This document shows, one piece after another, positions 22,678-33,124 of a stretch of 64,000 bases of DNA. Both the position numbers and the translations under genes were made by a program. Each line of letters begins with the position of its first letter. Positions within the stretch are counted from its first letter, which is position 1. Source of the stretch: Puccinia triticina. Lineage: Eukaryota > Basidiomycota > Pucciniomycetes > Pucciniales > Pucciniaceae. The stretch covers positions 1,798,001-1,862,000 of the forward strand of contig NC_070569.1 in assembly GCF_026914185.1 (NCBI RefSeq). Direction: 5' to 3'. The notes below the pieces were generated by a model that saw nothing but the letters and a program-made list of their open reading frames with translations, did no database searches and was not told the DNA's origin.

Positions 22678-22930
22678 CTAATCATCCAATTCTATCACTT
22701 TTATTTTACCCTTATTATTTGATTTTCCCTTCACAGTCTGAATTCTATCTTTCCACTTTGCAAGAACACCCTCCTTGATCATCCCATTTTTCAAATAAAA
22801 GGCAACAGCCATCCCCCTAGTTAGTGACTCCTGAGAGCTGGTGCCTCTTGGATGAAACATAATCACCTCCAAAGCTAAATGCCCTCTCATGATCATCAAC
22901 AGATGTGGCTGAAAAACAGATGAAGAGAGG
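22678..22930 (-). pseudogene. hAT transposase C-terminal fragment 2
   Basis: The minus strand reads CFSATSVDDHERAFSFGGDY and SSKRHQLS in one frame (about 22830-22925), then ESLTRGMAVAFYLKNGMIKE in another down to 22678. A single frameshift near 22832 separates them. ATS...ERAFS-GG..S.-RH.LS is the hAT dimerisation signature. It differs in sequence from the two other hAT remnants here, so it is a different lineage. Confidence 0.68.
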
Positions 22931-23394
22931 CCAGTCTGTGCAACATACTAGGCCGGGGTTAAACTTAGGGTCAATGATGTACACCCACCTGGACAACTCA
23001 GCACATCCAACACCATTTGTAACAGGCTGCTGTGGTATGCTAAATATGTTTCAAGTATCAAATTACGTGAATTCATGACTCACTGTCTGAGAAGTAGGCA
23101 TATTCTTGGATGTATTATTGCATGATTAGATTCTACAGGTCATTTAACCCTTGAACCACTAGGCCATTTCCACTCAGTCAAAAGTTATTTGGATTAAACT
23201 ATTTTTGATAAAAAATAATCAAATACTATAGAATTAAATTGTGGTAGTACATAGTATATAATAAGGTACAAGAACATAGTTAGGCTGTAGTTAATACAGG
23301 CGCACACAAGTACCCCTGTATGGTCACATGACATCATCAGTCACAAGTTGGATCACAAGTTTATCACATGGCTCACTAGCTAAAATCCCTCACC
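22931..23394. other. Unassigned, left of CACTA-like element
   Basis: The first part may continue the hAT pseudogene (the minus strand reads YIIDPKFNPG near 22960). The rest (23100-23390) is AT-rich with no recognised feature. Confidence 0.4.
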
Positions 23395-23568
23395 AGACAC
23401 TACAAACATTATCTACTTTACATGCATGTATAGCGGTTCAATGTCATGGTATAGCGGTTTGACATATAGCAGTTGCGTTTTTTTGAGTACTACAAATGAA
23501 AATTATTGAATCGAAAAGGAATTTGACTTGGTATTGATCAAAATTTACAGCCCATTAAGCACACAATG

Positions 23569-24400
23569 CATCTTTGAAAATTTGCCATTAGCAGGATTTT
23601 GCCTCATTATCTGGAATATAAGTTGGTTTGCATCAGTGTGTAATGCCACAATCAGTAAGGAGAGTGTTTTTTATGAGATAATATTCAATAAAGAACAATT
23701 GGAGACCATTCAATTTACATTTGCGGCATCTTTCCACCCCAATGTGCATGCTCGCAGCCCAAATAGCGGGATTTTCACCTGTTTTTGCTGTTTCACACCA
23801 GTGTGCAATGCCACAATCAGTGATGAGAGCATTTATTATGGTGTATCATCCAATTAAGAACATTTTGGAACCATTAAATTTACAGTTGGGGCATTTTTCC
23901 ACCCCAATGTGCATGCTTGCAGCCTAAATAGCGGGATTTTCACCTGTTTTTGCTGTTTTGCACCAGTGTGTAATGCCACAATTGGTCAGGAGAGTGTTGA
24001 TTGTGAGATAATATTCAATGGAGAACATTTTTGCATCATTCCATTTACATTTGCGGCATTTTCCCACCCCAATGTGCATGCTTGCAGCCTAAATAGCAGG
24101 ATTTTCACCTGTTTTTGCTGTTTTGCACCAGTGTGTAATGCCACAATCAGTGAGAAGAGTATTTATTATGCAAGATTATTTAATGGAAAATATTTGGGTA
24201 CCATTGAATTTACATTTGCACCATTTTTCCATACCAATGTGCATTCTCCCAGCCTAAATAGCAAGATTTTCACCTGTTTTTGCTGTTTTGCACCAGAGTG
24301 TAATGCCAAAATCAGTGAGAAGAGTATTTATTATGGAAGATTATTCAATGGAGAACATTTGAGCACCATTTGATTCACAGTTCCGGAACTTGTCCACCCC
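23569..24400 (+). repeat. 165-bp tandem repeat, about 5 copies
   Basis: The word ccaccccaatgtgcatgc and its variants recur at 23734, 23899, 24064, 24229 and 24394, exactly 165 bp apart each time. Another anchor is gattttcacctgtttttgct. The first copy overlaps the inverted terminal region of the CACTA-like element, so the array grew from its subterminal sequence. The reading frames at 23528-23857 and 23909-24373 exist because 165 is a multiple of three; I do not regard them as genes. Confidence 0.85.
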
Positions 24401-24590
24401 ACTGTCAACAATGGGCCTATACTATACTCTACTATAACCAGGCCTTTCTGTTATTGCATAGGTCTGGTTGTACCACCCTATACTAATAAATGTACTAGTA
24501 TTTGAAATTGGTCTGTATAGTATTTTGTGATTTTTCTCTGTAACAAAAAATACAGGTATAGTAACATTTTTTGCCCCTGGTTACCACGAC

Positions 24591-24909
24591 AACGCACTTA
24601 AACAGGTGTAAACATAAAGCGATGACATGGGAGCTCCTGATGATTGTACAGACAAACCATGCCACCTACCTGGTCCTTGCAGCAATAGCAAGGGCTTATT
24701 TAGGAACAACAGGTAGGTCTTGTTCTGTTGAGAGATTGTTCTCTGTGGCTGAAGACGTGTGTGGCTCCAGACGTGGTTGTCTGTTCCTTTCAACTACTTC
24801 AAAATCCTTTAGCAGCCTTATGTGGCTTTGTGAGGATTTTTCCCTTTCAGGGGACTTTGCTGAGGCCGGAAAGGCTTTAGGTGCTCTGATCCCCAAGCCC
24901 AAGAAATAG
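24591..24909 (+). pseudogene. hAT transposase C-terminal fragment 3
   Basis: WELLMIVQTNHATYLVLAAI and ARAYLGTTGRSCSVERLFS are the hAT dimerisation motif, followed by SSLMWLCEDFSLSGDFAEAG. Ends at TAG 24907. Only the last 110 codons are present. It is embedded in the CACTA-like element, so it was carried or inserted there. Confidence 0.7.
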
Positions 24910-25055
24910 ATAGATTTTCATCCCTACTGAGTAGTGGTACTGGCCACATCTGGCCAGTATAGTATTGAGTTTTTTTTTTTTTGATTTCTTCCTTCATTTG
25001 GATATAGTATTTTCAAAAAAAAAAATCCTCATGTAATTGGATATAGTATTAAAAA

Positions 25056-25466
25056 CAACGGTGGGTAGTTACGGTACGGTTATTGGTAACCTACCAATAT
25101 TGTAACGGTTTTTCTCTTGTTACTGTTACCGTTAACCATAACGGAAGTGCGTTACGATATCACACACCCAGGATGTTTGAAATATGACATATGTTACAAT
25201 ATCTGCACGCACAAAGGGGCAGATGTCAGACTGAATATGATCCAGAGGGGGCCATTTGCCCCTCTTTATCACGTTAACCGGTGGTTAACGCGTTAAGCTA
25301 CTAGTTACGTGAGTAACACACCAAAAAAATCAGGCCTGTTACAATACAGGCCCGGGGTTACAACTGGTTGTTACTATTAGCGCTCACGCCTGAGCGCAGT
25401 AACGGCAAGCATTACACTATGCAGATAACGGCGGTTATCGTAGCATATTGTAACTACCCACCGCTG
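25056..25466. mobile_element. MITE, 411 bp, CAACGGTGGGTAG termini
   Basis: Ends are CAACGGTGGGTAGTTACGG and the complement of CAGCGGTGGGTAGTTACAAT, flanked by the 7-bp repeat ttaaaaa (25049-25055 and 25467-25473). The interior is rich in gttac/gtaac words. It has the same ends as the copy at 47003-47403 and similar ends to the MITE in the LINE. hAT-type by duplication length and CA...TG termini. Confidence 0.78.
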
Positions 25467-25885
25467 TTAAAAATTCATTACGGCAAATGGAAATAACAGT
25501 ACTGTTATTGGACCAAAAAAAATACAATAACTATACAATACCAATATCTGTATAGTAAAGGTCCATTGTTGCCACTGTGCATGCTCTAAGCTACTTCTAT
25601 TCCAGATGATGAGGGAAAATGCTGCTAATGGGCCATTTTCAAAGATGCATTTTGACATGAAGATGTAAATTTGAAACTATACAAATTCAATTGCTTTTTC
25701 AATTCAACAATACAATCTGCATTACTTGAAAAAAAAAATGCAACCACTATATGTCAAACCGCTATACCATGACTTTGAACTGCTATACATGCATGTCAAG
25801 TACATAATGTTTGTAGTGAGAAGCTTCCGTGCACCAAAAATCCCTCACAGGAGAAGTCACACCAGCATAATCCCTCAAATTTAGA

Positions 25886-26335
25886 GATGGCAATTGGTAC
25901 CCGGGTACCCGCCATGTGTCTGGGTCCTGCCTGCTTTTTTGGCCCAAAACAGATACCGGTACCCGTACTTGGCACCCGGGTCTTTCTGGGGGGTACTGGT
26001 GGTACCCGCCAAGTTGTTTTTTGTAGATATGTGCCTGCTTGCAAGAGGGATCCCTCTTGCACCTTGGCGAGCTGGTATCAGTATACCTGCCTCTGATAGA
26101 AGATTTCTCTTGGCAAGCAAGTATACATATACCAGCTTGCCAAGAGAGATTCCTCTTGGCAAGCACTGGTATACACACACCAGCTCGCCAAGAGGGATTC
26201 CTATTGGCAAGTGGCAAGCACTGGTATACAAACACCAGCTTGCCAAGAGGGATTCCTCTTGGCGAGCTGGTGGGTGTATACCTGCTCGCCAAGAGGAATC
26301 ACTCTTGGCGAGCTGGTGTGTGTATACCAGTGTGA
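25886..26335. repeat. Palindromic minisatellite, ccagctcgccaagagg family
   Basis: First a block of ggtaccc words (25886-26010). Then irregular copies of a hairpin unit: ccagcttgccaagagg, a short loop gattcc, and tcttggcgagctggt, linked by gtatac or tgtgtgtatac. At least five hairpin units are seen between 26025 and 26331. Reading frames on both strands result from this symmetry. Confidence 0.8.
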
Positions 26336-26355
26336 GAATGAAAGCTGGTTGGCTG

Positions 26356-27165
26356 ATGTAGAATGTCCGCTAACCGCCTCCTTCAAGAATATTGATGTCT
26401 GGGCTGTGTGATTGTTGGTAACTCGGCTCTGCACTGCTACTTTCCGCTAGCCTTCAGCTCTCCTTTACTGAGCCTGATCTATAGTGTAATAGTCCGCGAG
26501 TGAATAAAGCTCCGCACATTGTAAGCACAAAAATCCACAAGTAACTCTCAAATAAGGATAAGAACACAGATATTCTCTCAATAACTCTTGTACGTCCGTA
26601 GTTGTAAGTACAATGATGATGAGTGTAATCCGTAATCAATAGGATAAAGAATATAATAGGATTCTGAAAAAGAGAGCCCAAAAACCCTTTCTGTCCTCCC
26701 CTCCGCACACATCACCGTTCCCACCCAATCCCGCACTAGTCCTCCTACTCCGCCCGCTATCCCGCTCGTCACTTTCCCAGACTCCGCTCCTCTCCGACGC
26801 TTGCCCTCCCACCGTCCTCTGTCTAGCCCCCGTCAGTCGTTCTCTTGCCACCGCCTTCACCCCGGTTCCACCTGCTGATGGAACCCGCTCGAGCTGTCAT
26901 GGCTCACCCGCTGACGCGCCGCTGCTACCAGTCCACATGTGTAGTCCCGCCGCAGTCCAGCACTGTCTTTTTCCGCTCCGATCCGAATACCCAATCCGAA
27001 ATCCGCAATCCGTGCATTCCAATCCGCGCGTGACTTTCCGTAAGCTTTCCTAGCGTGCTTTCCTGACCTCATCCTCAGTGCTTATGTCACCGGAATGCAC
27101 CATGCCTGAGCGGCTTTGTGCATTCCCCGCCCGCGCTATCCCCGCGTGGACATTCTACCGCGCTT
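26356..27165 (-). mobile_element. LTR-like segment, about 0.8 kb
   Basis: Bounded by inverted words tagaatgtccgc (26361 region) and ggacattcta (about 27146-27155). On the minus strand it opens near a TATA-like tatataggc, is GC-rich, then runs into 'ctctctttttcagaatccta' and an AT-rich end, as in LTR R/U5 regions. It lies downstream of the minus-strand Copia RNase H fragment, where its 3' LTR would be expected. No target duplication was found, so this is tentative. Confidence 0.35.
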
Positions 27166-27185
27166 GCCTATATAAATCACCACAC

Positions 27186-27430
27186 CAGTGCTTGCCAAGA
27201 GGAATCCCTCTTGGAAAGCTGGTGTGTGAACACCAGCTCACCGACCTCTTGGCAAGCTGGTGTGTGTACACCAGCTCTCCAACCTCTCGGCAAGCTGGTG
27301 TGTGTACACCAGCTCTCCAACCTCTCGGCAAGCTGGTGTGTGTGCACCAGCTCTCCAACCTCTCGGCAAGCTGGTGTGTGTACACCAGCTCTCCAACCTC
27401 TTGGAAAGCTGGTGTGTGTACACCACCTTA
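27186..27430. repeat. 38-bp minisatellite (same palindromic family)
   Basis: The word caagctggtgtgtgtacacc recurs at 27253, 27291, 27329, 27367 and in variant form at 27405, exactly 38 bp apart. Each unit holds caccagct/agctggtg. The first part (27186-27225) has the ttgccaagagg/cctcttgg hairpin of the 26-kb array, so the two arrays are related. It directly truncates the Copia RNase H reading frame. Confidence 0.87.
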
Positions 27431-27432
27431 TG

Positions 27433-28329
27433 CTTGGCTTCAGTTGTTGACAAGGAAACTGTAGACTGCATGGATGATTTCCATGCAAGTAAGTGAGAGC
27501 CAGCCATTATAGCAAAGCCTGTTGATGAGCGTTGAGTATACGGACAATTCCCCCAGTCCGCGTCAACAAACGCTTTGAGAGAGTTGTCAGAGTTCCTTAA
27601 ATATGTGAGTCCAAGGGTCTTGGTGCCAGAGAGGTAACAATAGACCTGAACCGCGGTGTGGTAGTGAAGGATGCCCGTGTTTTCAAGATTTTGGGATAGG
27701 GAACTAACTGCATAGGCTATGTCTGGCTGAGTTAGAACGCTTAAGTAATTGAGAAATCCAATCAGTGCACAAAAGTTGATGCCTGTTTTGCAAAACTCTG
27801 TGATTTTGTTTTGATTGGCCTTCTTGAGATAGGCTTTTGGATTCAATGGACAAGTTGCAGGGTGAAGCTTGCTGAAATTAAACTCTTTTAACTTTTGCTG
27901 GATGAATTGTGCTTGATTGATGTGCAGTCTGTTCTCAGTATGTTCAATGTTCATTCCTAGCAGAAACTTTGCGTCTCCCATGTATTTAATTTTGAATTTG
28001 GCCTCCATCTTGTCTTTGAATTTCCGCGGCTTCTTGTTGATGAAAACTAAGTCGTCCACATGTGCATAGACAAGAGTATCTTCTCTTCCTGAAACTCCCC
28101 ACCAGTAGAAAACACATGGATCCACAATTGAGGCAGTGGATCCTATCTTCTTCAGAGCACTCCTTACATCTAATTGGTGTATTTCCAGGTTTTTCTCAAC
28201 TGCAAAGGAGAGAAACAGACGTAATGAGCAAGGTGGACCTGTTGGTACATACCAAGCTTCAAAGTTAACGCCATAGGCTTGCCGGAATCCCTGGGCACAA
28301 ATTTGGGATTTGAACTCTGCAACCTTCAC
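27433..28329 (-). pseudogene. Copia-3 RT/RNase H with internal deletion
   Basis: Minus strand: FKSQICAQGFRQAYGVNFEA, RLFLSFAVEKNLEIHQLDVRSAL (RT motif A), then directly KKIGSTASIVDPCVFYW. The LYGLRQAP segment (roughly 80 residues) is missing. Then VYAHVDDLVFI (intact VDD), FLLGMNIEHTENRLHINQAQ, and RNase H to SLSTTEAKHKVV, where the 38-bp array takes over. The reading frame continues into the array by chance. Defective by deletion and truncation. Confidence 0.82.
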
Positions 28330-28539
28330 CAGGAAAAATAAAATGTCACTAGAATACAGGTGACATCAGCCTAAGTCCAATGAGCTACCCACCAGCTGCA
28401 CATCTGGCCGCATGGTCATCCCCCTGTAGGAAACAAAGGGGCCATTGTAGCCTGGTTGTGGTAGCACCACAGCAGGAACAAAGTGACAGTCATTGTTTCT
28501 TGATGTCACCTGATGTCTGGTGGCAATTTATTTTTCCTG
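28330..28539. mobile_element. Small inverted-repeat element (MITE-like), 210 bp
   Basis: Begins caggaaaaataaaatg and ends with the complement of caggaaaaataaattg. A second internal pair aggtgacatcag/gatgtcacctgatgtc strengthens the fold. It interrupts the minus-strand Copia frame between KKLGTDDKQ and VAEFKSQIC. No clear target duplication was found. Confidence 0.6.
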
Positions 28540-28900
28540 TTGCTTGTCGTCTGTTCCCAGCTTTTTGCAAAACGCCCATCTTGCAGGAATTGGAGAATTG
28601 GCTGGAGTACAAAGTCTTTGTAACCAGACATCATGTTGCTTCATTTTGGCCATTTCCTTCAACTTGGCCTCTCTCCAGTGCAAAGACTCAGAAGAATGCA
28701 TTGCTTGACAATGATTCTGCGGCTCAGTAGAGGCTGTCGTGTGTAACACTTGGCCCCTACTGTAATTGCGTATATTAGCCGGGTTGATTTCACTGGTAAT
28801 CAGTGTTGGGTGTTGCTGTCCAATCACTTTGATGGTGCACGCAGGTTGTTGACGGTTCTGGTCTTCCTCTTGCTCTTGCTCATCAATCTGTGGTGATACG
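28540..28900 (-). pseudogene. Copia-3 segment upstream of RT
   Basis: The minus strand reads the region before the Copia RT: HWREAKLKEMAKMKQHDVW then SPIPARWAFCKKLGTDDK, preceded by a Gln/Glu-rich linker. Collinear with the RT fragment at 27433-28329 once the small insertion is removed. No integrase is found further upstream. Confidence 0.72.
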
Positions 28901-29480
28901 CAAATTGTTCTTTTTTTGGAATATTTGATTTATATTCAGTCAGTAGTAGTAGATAAATGGACTAAACAAAATAATGAATGAAAACAAATATGATAAGTTG
29001 AGAATCACACAATCAATAAAGAAAAGAAGCAAAGAAATAACACACTGAGCCAAGATGCTATCTATACTGGAAACTGAACAACGTAAACAACACTTGAGAT
29101 AAAACAAGACTAGAACAGAACACACTAAAGAGAAAAACAAGTTTTAGTAGTTACTCTAATCAAAACCAACTAATACAATACACAAACATAATGTGACCCT
29201 AGAGTATGTTGTTGAGTAGCTACTCCTGAGCAAGTTGACCTTTTGGTGACTTGACTAGATGATTGAATATCAATGAGAAGTGTAAGTTGATTGACACATT
29301 TAATGTATTGATATTTAATTTTTACCTTGTGACTTTCTTCTGGTGTTGCTTGACTTGACTCTTGACTTGATTTCTTGAAGTATTGATTGCCCACAATCCC
29401 AACGACTTAAGCGGGCACGATGCCGGGCAAGTGATAGAGAGATGTGGAAGGATAAGTATCATTGCACATATGGGTGAGAA
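28901..29480. other. Unassigned AT-rich region
   Basis: No gene recognised. Near 29410 is gcgggcacgatgccggg, part of a roughly 50-bp segment repeated in the same orientation at 30184, flanking the MITE between them. Confidence 0.4.
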
Positions 29481-30112
29481 CAACACTGCAAGAGCTACGC
29501 TTTGCTACGAAAAGCAGCGCTTTTGCGTAGCGAAGCGGAAACACGCTACTCTGGATCCAGAATAGCGTTAGCGCTAGCAGAAAATCACTACTTTGAGTGG
29601 TAGCAAAGCGCCAGAACCGCTAATGCAGTTCTGGCCTGCACGTAGCAAAGTGCTTTTTTTTTTCCGCTTCGCCACAGTATAGCGCAGCGGAAAAATTGAC
29701 GCTTTTTGGCGCTAATAGCGATTTTTAGCGCCAAAAGCGTAGCGAACCGGGTTGCTTTTGTGTCAAAAGCGTAGCGGGCATCTCTGCCTTTTGGTGGAAA
29801 ATGCCAGAAATAGTACACAAACATCAATCCTCCATCATTTTATGATATGCAGTATTGATGTTTGAATGGTGCTATGGTAGCGCAGCAAAATCACTACAGT
29901 AGCGTTTTTTCCGCTACTATAGCAAGAAGCGTAGCGAATTGCTGCTCCTCTGCGCTAAAAAAAGCGCGCTATTTTCTTTAATTTTTTCCCCTTAAAAAAT
30001 GTAGCAAATAGCGAAGCGCCAAGTCCGCTATGAAAAGCTTAGCGAAGCAAGGCTAAAACCGCTACGCTTTCGCTATGCTGCCGCTTTTTGTAGCGTAGCT
30101 CTTGCACTGTTG
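29481..30112. mobile_element. MITE, about 632 bp, built of agcgtagcg words
   Basis: Ends CAACACTGCAAGAGCTACGC and the complement of CAACAGTGCAAGAGCTACGC, with direct repeat gtgagaa on both sides (8-bp ggtgagaa if the right end is drawn one base shorter). The interior is dense in tagcg/cgcta words, giving many local hairpins. hAT-type by target duplication. Confidence 0.75.
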
Positions 30113-30119
30113 GTGAGAA

Positions 30120-30352
30120 AAAGCAAAAATGGAGAAAGGAAGAAATCAGAGATGAAAAGAAAAGACTACGGTACCTGAGGACAGCGGGCACGATGCCGGG
30201 TGAGTGATAGAGAGACGTGGAAGGATGAGGAAAGGTCCTTCCACACCCGCTGCCTCAGGTATACAATGTGGCTTGTGAAATGTGAGAAACAGACTGTGAC
30301 ATGTGTAAAGCAGGAAAACAAAAAGAGAATAAATCCTAGATGGATACCTCAA
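30120..30352 (-). repeat. Probable minus-strand LTR start
   Basis: On the minus strand a purine tract (agcaagggggg, about 30353-30363) is followed by TGTTGAGGTATCCATC, the usual join of polypurine tract and LTR. The LTR would run leftward through 30180 and perhaps, past the MITE, to 29410. Its internal region is not recognisable. Confidence 0.35.
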
Positions 30353-32160
30353 CACCCCCCCTTGCTGCATACATTGAACAGAAGAAGAAAAAAAAGAAAG
30401 AGAAGGGAAGATCAGAGGCAAAGGAGTACAGAAGGGGAAGAGGAATTGGAAACGGGCCAGGGAGATTGGAATGGGATATGCGGGAAGCTGTCAGAAAATA
30501 TCAAACATTGTTCAATGGTTTTCCAAAGCGAATCTTTTAAACCCCCCTCCTCCTTTGGGGTTCACAAGGTGTCACCCTTGGACACCTGACCTGTCACACC
30601 TTTGTATATAGCTTGCCCGTTCTTCTTCCCTGGCTCAGCAGAGAACTGACTTGTCTTTCTCTCTGAGCCAGGTAAGCCTTTCACTTCTACTTCTCTCTCT
30701 CAGATCAGGAGAGAACTGACTTGTCTTTCTCTCTGAGCAAGCAATACAAAGCTCCCCCCTTGGTTGGTCCTAGAACCTTGTCTTTGTGCCCCTCAAGCCC
30801 CGTTCCAGCCAGTCTCCAGTGAAGGGGATTACCACCCCTTACACTTTTTTTTCTAAAGCCCAACCACCCACCTCCGTTCCGTTCTGCTCCGTTCCAACTC
30901 CGTTCCGTTCCGTTCCGATCTGTTCTGTTCCGACTCCGTTCCAAACTCGAGTCCATCAGTTTTTTTCCAACCTTTTCCATTGTCTGTTTCCTTTCCGCCG
31001 CCAATATTTCCATCTCCCCTGTGGATGACCACCAGAAGACACTCTACCTCCAACAGTCTCCTCCCTCAAACGGACCCGGAAACCATCATCAGGGCAGCAA
31101 ACGCTGAACGTTGTCGGTTAGCACAGATAGCCTTGGGTCAAACAACAGCCAACAGCACATCCCTTCGTCCAATCGCACCCCTCCCCTTGTCCTTGGTTAC
31201 ACACCCCGGAATGCCTGAAAACTCACTCCCAACCAATACCTCTGCCGCTGACCTCACGGTGTGGTGCGCTATCCGGTACACGCGGTGTCAAGATCAAAAA
31301 TTGGTGATGGCGCGCGGATTGGCGCACATGTTTTCTTTTCCTCTATGTAGTGTTGCAGCCATTTCTTTATTTTATTTATTTCTACATTGTTGGTTGTTTT
31401 GTTTCTTGTTTGCACGTGTTTGATGGTTTGGCTATGTGGTGGGTTGTTTTTGTCTGAGTTTGTTTGTCCTATTTTTTTTTTTTTTTTTTGGTTTTATTTC
31501 TTTTTTTTGTCTGTTTCTTCCTCTTCTTGTTTGTTGCGTGCGTGGGCATGATGAGCTGTCCTGCAGCATGTTACAATCCCAGAGTCTGAGTTCAGTTTGA
31601 ACTCAGATGATGGGGGGGCGTGGGATTGATTCTGAACCATAAAAATCTCATCTCAAATTTTTTTATTGATCACCTTATCTGCGCCTTGAAGCGCTTTCTT
31701 TGAGCTTTATCCATCCCGTCGACTTGCGGGACTCTTTATCAAGCATGTGGCATTTTCTTGTTGATCCTCATCCTTCCTGACCCCGCCTTCCGGCGCCCCT
31801 CAACGATCTTCTCATCCCAAACCTTCCTCATCTATCTCAGTTCCTCTTTCCCTCTTCTCAGCAAACAACCCCGCCAACGCGCGCTCAACGCCGTTGTAAA
31901 TCAAACCCCCTCTCACCTCATTGCTCAGATTCACCAGCCTCCTCTTCAACCAATCCCCGGAGGGCATTCCCCCAACCTTTCCTATCCAACAACTGCCGCC
32001 GCCTGGCACGGACGGAGTTCCACATTTGGTCTCCCAAGCCAGGATCAAACCAGCAACCTCAAGATTCACAGTCTCACTGATTTTCACGGTTTCAAGACAC
32101 TTGGCAGTCCTTTTTCTCTCTCTTAGGTTTTCTCTTTTTTTCTTGTTTTCTTTTTTTTAG
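30353..32160. other. Region without a supported gene
   Basis: Includes a direct repeat 'gagaactgacttgtctttct' at 30642 and 30710, a pyrimidine-rich stretch of ccgttccgtt words (30870-30950), and an open frame from 31025 (MTTRRHSTSN...DPETIIRAANAER) that may be the N-terminus of a retrotransposon Gag but has no diagnostic motif. A T-rich stretch covers 31470-31520. At 31610-31620 a gggggggcg tract before tgggattgattctg could be a polypurine tract and LTR edge. None of these is firm. Confidence 0.4.
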
Positions 32161-32321
32161 GGTTCAGCAGTAGAGCCACAGGAGACTAGAAGTAAGTCCT
32201 CCTAATTGTGCACCTCCTAGGCGTCTCTACACTTGTTTCAAAGCATTACATTGCCAAATCTGTGAGCCCTTTGGAATTGTCTTCTCCCTTGGTTTCAGGT
32301 CAATTTTTTCAGTCATTTGAG

Positions 32322-33124
32322 ATGGCCAATGCAGGATCTGTTGTGAGACGCGTGAAAATCAAGCCTCAGGACAAGGCTTTGGGTTTCAATGGTACGCATG
32401 TCAAGCGTTTCTTGGCGGACTATCAATTGGCCACGGATTTGGATGGCGCGTCAGAGTTCAACATGGCGCAGCAAGTGAGGTTCTTTGTGTGCAAGGCCAA
32501 AGTCAAGAACGTTTTGGAGACCCTCAACGGGTACAATCCACCGGTTTGGTCCTCTTTGAAGTTTTCTATGCTTGCCTATTGGGGTCAAGTTGACAAGGCG
32601 CGCTTTACTCTGCCGGACCTGGAGGCGCTTACACAATCATGGACTGCTAAAGAAGGGGTTTCCTCTTTTGTGGATTATCAGGACTTCCGGCGCGTCTGGG
32701 AGCCTATACAGTCGTACCTGTTGCGCAAAGCCCACATTGACTCTGTGGAAGAGGTGCAAACCTTCTACTACAGATCTCTGTCAACTGGCGTTCAGGAGTG
32801 CGTTCACAACCATCTCATCAAGGCAAAGACAATGATCACTATGCTGGATAATAGGTTCAAGCTCCCCTCCTTCAAGATTTCCAAAGAAGCCGTTGCCAAT
32901 GTGATGGAGGGACAGACAGCTCTTACTTTTGAAGATCCAAGGATGTTGTCGCCAGTTCCTGTAGGTGCCTTCCAGCAGGGAAACAAGATCATGCAGCAAA
33001 TGGAGAATGATCGTTGCCCTGCCGCTCCCGAGGAGCCTTCAAAGCCGTCGGCTACAGTCAATGAGATTTCACAAATGTTTCAGTCCTTTGAGCCATGGTT
33101 GGAAAAGAAATTTACTGCTCAGCC
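32322..33124 (+). pseudogene. GP-2 Gag
   Basis: The ATG at 32322 (MANAGSVVRRVKIKPQDKA) begins a 260-residue all-helical domain: FLADYQLATDLDGASEFNMA, VWSSLKFSMLAYWGQVDKAR, FVDYQDFRRVWEPIQ. Its layout matches Gag of gypsy-type elements and the GP-1 Gag. The frame continues to 33302 with meaningless sequence; the zinc knuckle is in another frame from about 33110, so a frameshift (mutational or programmed) is needed there. An upstream in-frame ATG at 32208 would add 38 residues with no conserved features. Confidence 0.62.

Larger units (their letters stand above)
23398..25818. mobile_element. CACTA-like non-autonomous DNA transposon, 2,421 bp
   Basis: Termini are CACTACAAACATTAT on the left and its complement on the right, with the 3-bp duplication aga (23395-23397 and 25819-25821). 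CACTA ends and a 3-bp duplication define the EnSpm/CACTA superfamily. The inverted similarity extends inward for more than 200 bp (words catgcatgtatagc, atggtatagcggtttgacat and atgcatctttgaaaat on both sides). Repeated tatagcggtt words lie just inside each end, like the subterminal sites CACTA transposases bind. Inside are a 165-bp tandem repeat, a hAT fragment and a MITE, but no CACTA transposase. Confidence 0.75.

Noticed and set aside
23528..24373. Open frames with repeated CFCCFAPVCNATIS-like segments
   Set aside because: They coincide exactly with the 165-bp tandem repeat (55 codons) in the CACTA-like element; the frame is broken between copies and there is no family.
30980..31423. 147-codon frame as a host gene
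   Set aside because: It crosses a pyrimidine-rich simple stretch, has no domain or intron signals, and could at best be the start of a retrotransposon Gag.
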